64,000 nt of DNA. Origin: Umezawaea tangerina. GTDB lineage: Bacteria > Actinomycetota > Actinomycetes > Mycobacteriales > Pseudonocardiaceae. The position numbers and the translations under genes were made by a program. The stretch covers positions 186,001-250,000 of the forward strand of contig NZ_PVTF01000011.1 of the NCBI RefSeq assembly GCF_003002815.1, in the 5' to 3' direction. This document shows, in pieces, positions 61,278 through 64,000 of this stretch. Each line of letters begins with the position of its first letter. Position 1 is the stretch's first letter. The notes beneath the pieces are model-generated. The model worked only from the letters and a program-made list of their open reading frames with translations, was not told the DNA's origin and searched no databases.

Positions 61278-61316
61278 CTGGTACGCCGTACCAGAGACAT
61301 TGGCACGCCGTACCAG
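61278..61316. promoter_or_regulatory. Two TetR operators, 22 bp apart
   Basis: CTGGTACGCCGTACCAG at 61278-61294 is a perfect dyad. TTGGCACGCCGTACCAG at 61300-61316 is a near copy displaced by exactly 22 bp. Both lie between the divergent monooxygenase and TetR genes. Confidence 0.85.
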
Positions 61317-61333
61317 TTGTGTCAAGATGAGCC

Positions 61334-61993
61334 ATGGCGAAAACGGAACGGCGGTCGGACGCGCTCACCCGCGAGCGGATCGTCGACGTCGCGATCGAGG
61401 TCCTGGACTCCGACGGCGAGAACGGGCTGACCTTCCGCGCCCTCGCCGCCCGGCTGGAGACCGGCCACGGCGCCATCCAGTGGCACGTCGCGAACAAGGG
61501 CGAGCTGCTCAAGGCGGCCACGGCCGTCGCCGTCGCGAAGGCCGTGGGGGAGACCGCCCCCGACACCCCGCCCAGGGAGGCGATCCACACCATCGCCCTC
61601 GGCGTGTTCGACGCGATCGAGGCGCACCCGTGGGTCGGCGGCCAACTCGCCCGGCCCCCGTGGCAGTCCACGATGCTGGACATCTTCGAGCACATCGGCA
61701 GGCAGGTGCGCGCCCTCGGGACCCCGGTCGCCACGCACTTCACCTCGACGACGGCGCTGCTGCACTACATCATCGGCGCGGGCGGCCAGAACGCGACCAA
61801 CTCCCGCTCTCCGGAGGCGTTCGGCGACCGCGGCGACTTCCTCGACGGGCTCGCGGCGCAGTGGGCGGAGCTCGACGCCGACAGGTACGCGTTCACCCGC
61901 ACCGTCGCCGACCAGCTGCGCGTGCACGACGACCGCGCCGAGTTCCTGGCGGGCCTCGACCTGATGTTGGACGGCATGACGATGCCCCGGTAG
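61334..61993 (+). CDS. TetR-family transcriptional regulator (TetR_C-like)
   Basis: This 219-residue protein has the helix-turn-helix TRERIVDVAIEVLDSDGENG, LTFRALAARLETGHGAIQWH and VANKGELLKAAT. The recognition helix GHGAIQWHVANK is characteristic of the subgroup with a TetR_C-like ligand domain that controls drug-modifying or efflux genes. The ATG lies 17 bp after the second of two dyads. It is most likely the repressor of the divergent Tet(X)-like monooxygenase and of itself. Confidence 0.92.
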   Translation: MAKTERRSDALTRERIVDVAIEVLDSDGENGLTFRALAARLETGHGAIQWHVANKGELLKAATAVAVAKAVGETAPDTPPREAIHTIALGVFDAIEAHPWVGGQLARPPWQSTMLDIFEHIGRQVRALGTPVATHFTSTTALLHYIIGAGGQNATNSRSPEAFGDRGDFLDGLAAQWAELDADRYAFTRTVADQLRVHDDRAEFLAGLDLMLDGMTMPR

Positions 61994-62043
61994 CGAGGAC
62001 GTCCGGGATCGTGGCTCTTTCGGGCGGGGTTCCGCTTGTGCCG

Positions 62044-62328
62044 CAACGGAATCGCGGGTCGACGTGCTCGACACCCTGGCCCGGCACGACCGGCCCGCGG
62101 GTGCCGTCGCGATCACGGGTACGGCGGGGGTCGGGAAGACCGCGCCGGCCCTGCACTGGGCCCGCCGGGTGCGGGAGCGGTTCCCCGACGGCTCTACGCG
62201 GACCTGCTCGGGTACGCGCCCGGCGCCCCGGTCGACCCCGGACAGGCGCTGGAGGGGTCCTGCACGCACTGGGCGTGCCCGGTGCGGAGATCCCCGCCCG
62301 ACTCGACGCGCAGGCGGCGCTCCACCGG
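62044..62328 (+). pseudogene. Fragment of an AfsR-like NB-ARC regulator gene
   Basis: Coding pieces in three successive frames line up with the start of an AfsR-type NB-ARC domain. They are AGAVAITGTAGVGKTAPALH with ARRVRERFPDG, then LYADLLGYAPGAPVDPGQAL, then LHALGVPGAEIPARLDAQAA. At least two frameshifts are therefore present. The P-loop has Pro after the usual Thr-Ala. The order stops abruptly where the transposase fragment begins, and no continuation is seen beyond it. Confidence 0.7.
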
Positions 62329-62598
62329 TCATCGAAACAACCCGTACACGGTCTGCCATGGCCTGTACTCGGACGGGACATCCCGCCAAGGCGCACCGAC
62401 GCGTACCCGCCAGCGGACGCCGTCGATCAACTGCCGCTTGCTCCACTTGGGTGGACGACCGGGCTTCCAGCCGACGGGTAGCAGCGGGTGCAGCAGTGCC
62501 CACTGCGCGTCGGTCAAGTCGGCCCGGCACGTCGCCGCTACGCCGGCCACGAGGTCTCCGGTACCGCTGTCGGTGTCGGAGCGCGGTGGCGTCCGCAT
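62329..62598 (-). mobile_element. Truncated IS5-family transposase fragment
   Basis: The 89-residue frame contains ADLTDAQWALLHPLLPVGWK, PGRPPKWSKRQLIDGVRWRV and GAPWRDVPSEYRPWQTVYGL, the N-terminal DUF4096 region of IS5-type transposases. It stops at the point where YGLFRRW would continue. The DDE catalytic domain is absent and no terminal inverted repeats are seen. It abuts the broken AfsR-like fragment, suggesting insertion followed by deletion. Confidence 0.8.
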
Positions 62599-62605
62599 GG
62601 GGCGT

Positions 62606-62611
62606 TAGGAT
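62606..62611 (+). promoter_or_regulatory. TAGGAT -10 element, leaderless-type promoter of the IclR gene
   Basis: TAGGAT ends six bases before the ATG at 62618, placing the likely transcription start at or next to the start codon. There is no Shine-Dalgarno sequence. Confidence 0.55.
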
Positions 62612-62617
62612 TCCCGC

Positions 62618-63421
62618 ATGTCAGGACAATCGGAGCGGACCAAGGGCGGTAGTGCCTACCGCGAGCGCAACTCCACGGCGGATCGGGCCCTCGAGATCCT
62701 CAACATGTTCGAGGACGACGTGCCGGTGGTGTCGGCCGTGCAGGTGGCGGAGCGGCTCGGGGTGGCGCGGTCGACGGGCTACCGGTACCTGCAGAGCCTG
62801 GTGGTGAACCGCTACCTGGAGGAGGCGCCAGGTGGTCGTTTCCGGTTGGGGATGCGGGTGCTGGAGCTCGCCCGGCTGGCGCGGCGCACGCACAGCCTGA
62901 CCGACATCGCCGCCCCGGTCCTGGAAGGGCTCGCCGAGGCGGTCGACGAGACGGCCCTGCTCACCCGTCGGGTCGGCGGCGTGGTCACCTGCCTGGACCG
63001 CGCCGAGTCGCACGCCCACCGCGTGCGCATCTCCTACGAACGCGGGTCGACCCTGCCGGTGAACGCGGGCGCGTCCGCGCTGGCGATCCTCGCGTTCGCG
63101 CCGTCGGCCGAGGCCAGGGCGATCCTCGAGTCCTCGCCGCTGCAGCGCTTCACCCCGGCGACCCTGGTCGACGTCGAGGCGGTGATGGACCGGCTGGAGG
63201 TCATCCGCCGGGACGGCTACGCGATCACGCGCTCCGAGGTCGACCACGACGTGCTCGGCGTCGCCGCGCCCATCCGCGACGGGAGCGGCAAGGCCACGGC
63301 GGCGATCAGCATCGCGGCCGTGGCCTCCAGGGTGTCGGCCCAGCTCGAACGCGAGATCATCGCGGCCGTCCTGGCCGCGGCCGCGCGGGTCACCGCCGAG
63401 GTGGCCGCGCTCGACGCCTGA
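62618..63421 (+). CDS. IclR-family transcriptional regulator
   Basis: This 267-residue protein has the N-terminal winged helix (TADRALEILNMFEDDVPVVS, VAERLGVARSTGYRYLQSLV, then PGGRFRLGMRVLELARL) and the IclR effector domain (TALLTRRVGGVVTCLDRAES, LPVNAGASALAILAF, YAITRSEVDHDVLGVAAPIR). It is followed on the same strand by an M24-type peptidase gene whose upstream region holds a TTCCT/AGGAA dyad, and it may control that gene. The effector is unknown; many actinomycete IclR proteins of this type sit beside amino-acid or creatinine-like catabolic genes. Confidence 0.93.
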   Translation: MSGQSERTKGGSAYRERNSTADRALEILNMFEDDVPVVSAVQVAERLGVARSTGYRYLQSLVVNRYLEEAPGGRFRLGMRVLELARLARRTHSLTDIAAPVLEGLAEAVDETALLTRRVGGVVTCLDRAESHAHRVRISYERGSTLPVNAGASALAILAFAPSAEARAILESSPLQRFTPATLVDVEAVMDRLEVIRRDGYAITRSEVDHDVLGVAAPIRDGSGKATAAISIAAVASRVSAQLEREIIAAVLAAAARVTAEVAALDA

Positions 63422-63498
63422 TCGGACCCGCTCCACCGCGAGCGGCCGGGCACTGCGCCGGGCCGCTCCCGCCGTGTGCCCGAGGGACGGGACATCTG

Positions 63499-63515
63499 TT
63501 TCCTTTTTCAGGAAT
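63499..63515. promoter_or_regulatory. TTCCT-n5-AGGAA dyad, possible IclR operator
   Basis: An AT-rich patch contains TTCCT-ttttc-AGGAA, about 40 bp before the peptidase start. The GGAA/TTCC half-sites are like those bound by IclR-family regulators. Confidence 0.45.
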
Positions 63516-63552
63516 GGGATACCGTTAATCAGGACACGGATGAGGAGTCGGA

Positions 63553-64000
63553 GTGAACGTAGTTGAACGCGACTGGCGCTGGGCGCGGGTGCGCGACGAG
63601 ATGGCGGCCCGTGACATCGACCTGCTGATCGCGCTGCCGGAGTCGAACCCCACCGACGTCAGGTACCTGGCGAACGAGAACGGCGCGGTGCTGTTCCCGC
63701 TGGAGGGGGCACCGTCCATCCTGCTGGGCGGGGAGGACAGCAACCTGGCCGTCGACCGGGAGGGGTGGATCGAGCGGCGGGCGAGCGCGACGCCGTCGGG
63801 CTCGACGAAGGTCCCCTACGGCGCGGTCGTCGCGGCCGAGCTCCGCAGGAGGAGTCCGCGGGCGGCGCGCGTGGCCATCGCGGGGCTCGACGGCAACGAC
63901 TACTCCCACGTCCGGTCGGCCGACGGCTACGTCGTCCACTCGACGGTCGTCCGGATCCTGGAGGCCCTCCCGGACGCCGAGGTCGTCGACGGCGCCCCGG
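63553..64000 (+). CDS. M24-type peptidase / creatinase-like protein (3' truncated by window end)
   Basis: The GTG at 63553 follows GAGGAG by five bases. The 149 visible residues (VERDWRWARVRDEMAARDID, LIALPESNPTDVRYLANENG, PLEGAPSILLGGEDSNLAV) match the creatinase N-terminal domain of Xaa-Pro aminopeptidase-like proteins, including the conserved N-x-x-Y/D-x-RYL-like segment. The pita-bread catalytic domain lies beyond the window. It could be a dipeptidase or a creatinase-like hydrolase. Confidence 0.75.
   Translation, partial: MNVVERDWRWARVRDEMAARDIDLLIALPESNPTDVRYLANENGAVLFPLEGAPSILLGGEDSNLAVDREGWIERRASATPSGSTKVPYGAVVAAELRRRSPRAARVAIAGLDGNDYSHVRSADGYVVHSTVVRILEALPDAEVVDGAP

Overview
The window is about 64 kb of very GC-rich DNA. 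It has dense genes, many GTG starts, 4-bp stop/start overlaps, leaderless-looking promoters, and SARP-, LuxR/LAL- and MmyB-type regulators. This fits a filamentous actinomycete, probably a Pseudonocardiaceae genus such as Saccharothrix, Lentzea or Actinosynnema. The genus is inferred from general character only. No rRNA, tRNA, CRISPR array or complete insertion sequence was seen.

Bases 1-13760 are the 3' part of a hybrid PKS/NRPS cluster on the plus strand. It contains a truncated KS-AT-KR-ACP module, a MupA-type luciferase-like monooxygenase, a free condensation domain with a degenerate active site, two paralogous KASIII-like enzymes around a GNAT, a free carrier protein, an MFS exporter and an A-T-C synthetase. 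Seven successive 4-bp overlaps tie the genes from the monooxygenase to the synthetase into one translationally coupled unit. A Dabb-domain protein, a large LuxR regulator, a DUF2306 membrane protein and a small membrane protein follow.

Bases 18000-23650 are mixed: a MarR regulator with a perfect 15-bp-arm operator in front of an NmrA-like reductase and an SDR, a DUF1963 protein, a secreted M28 aminopeptidase and a decayed hydrolase gene.

Bases 23648-37480 hold the most distinctive locus. A SARP/NB-ARC/TPR regulator faces a 2,133-residue FAAL-ACP-KS-AT-ACP-alpha-oxoamine synthase across a promoter region with TGAAC direct repeats spaced 22 bp. Two short-chain reductases, a kinase-like DUF6206-type protein, a DHA2 exporter and a small Met/His-rich membrane protein follow. 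The order suggests an activated fatty acid is extended by malonate, released by decarboxylative condensation with an amino acid to an alpha-amino ketone, and reduced, giving a sphingoid-base-like lipid that may be phosphorylated and exported.

Bases 37500-64000 are mainly small regulator/enzyme pairs, several with visible operators: oxidoreductases with HxlR regulators, a TetR with an intradiol dioxygenase, an MmyB-like regulator with an alcohol dehydrogenase and an aldo/keto reductase sharing one motif, a TetR with a membrane protein and a flavin disulfide reductase sharing an identical 18-bp site, and a TetR with a Tet(X)-like flavin monooxygenase. Also present are a zinc carboxypeptidase, a BMP lipoprotein, an iron-sulfur photolyase and a PrsW-like protease. 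Gene remnants lie at 42.5-43.3 kb, 51.4-51.6 kb and 62.0-62.6 kb, the last with an IS5-type fragment. The window ends inside an M24-type peptidase gene behind an IclR regulator.
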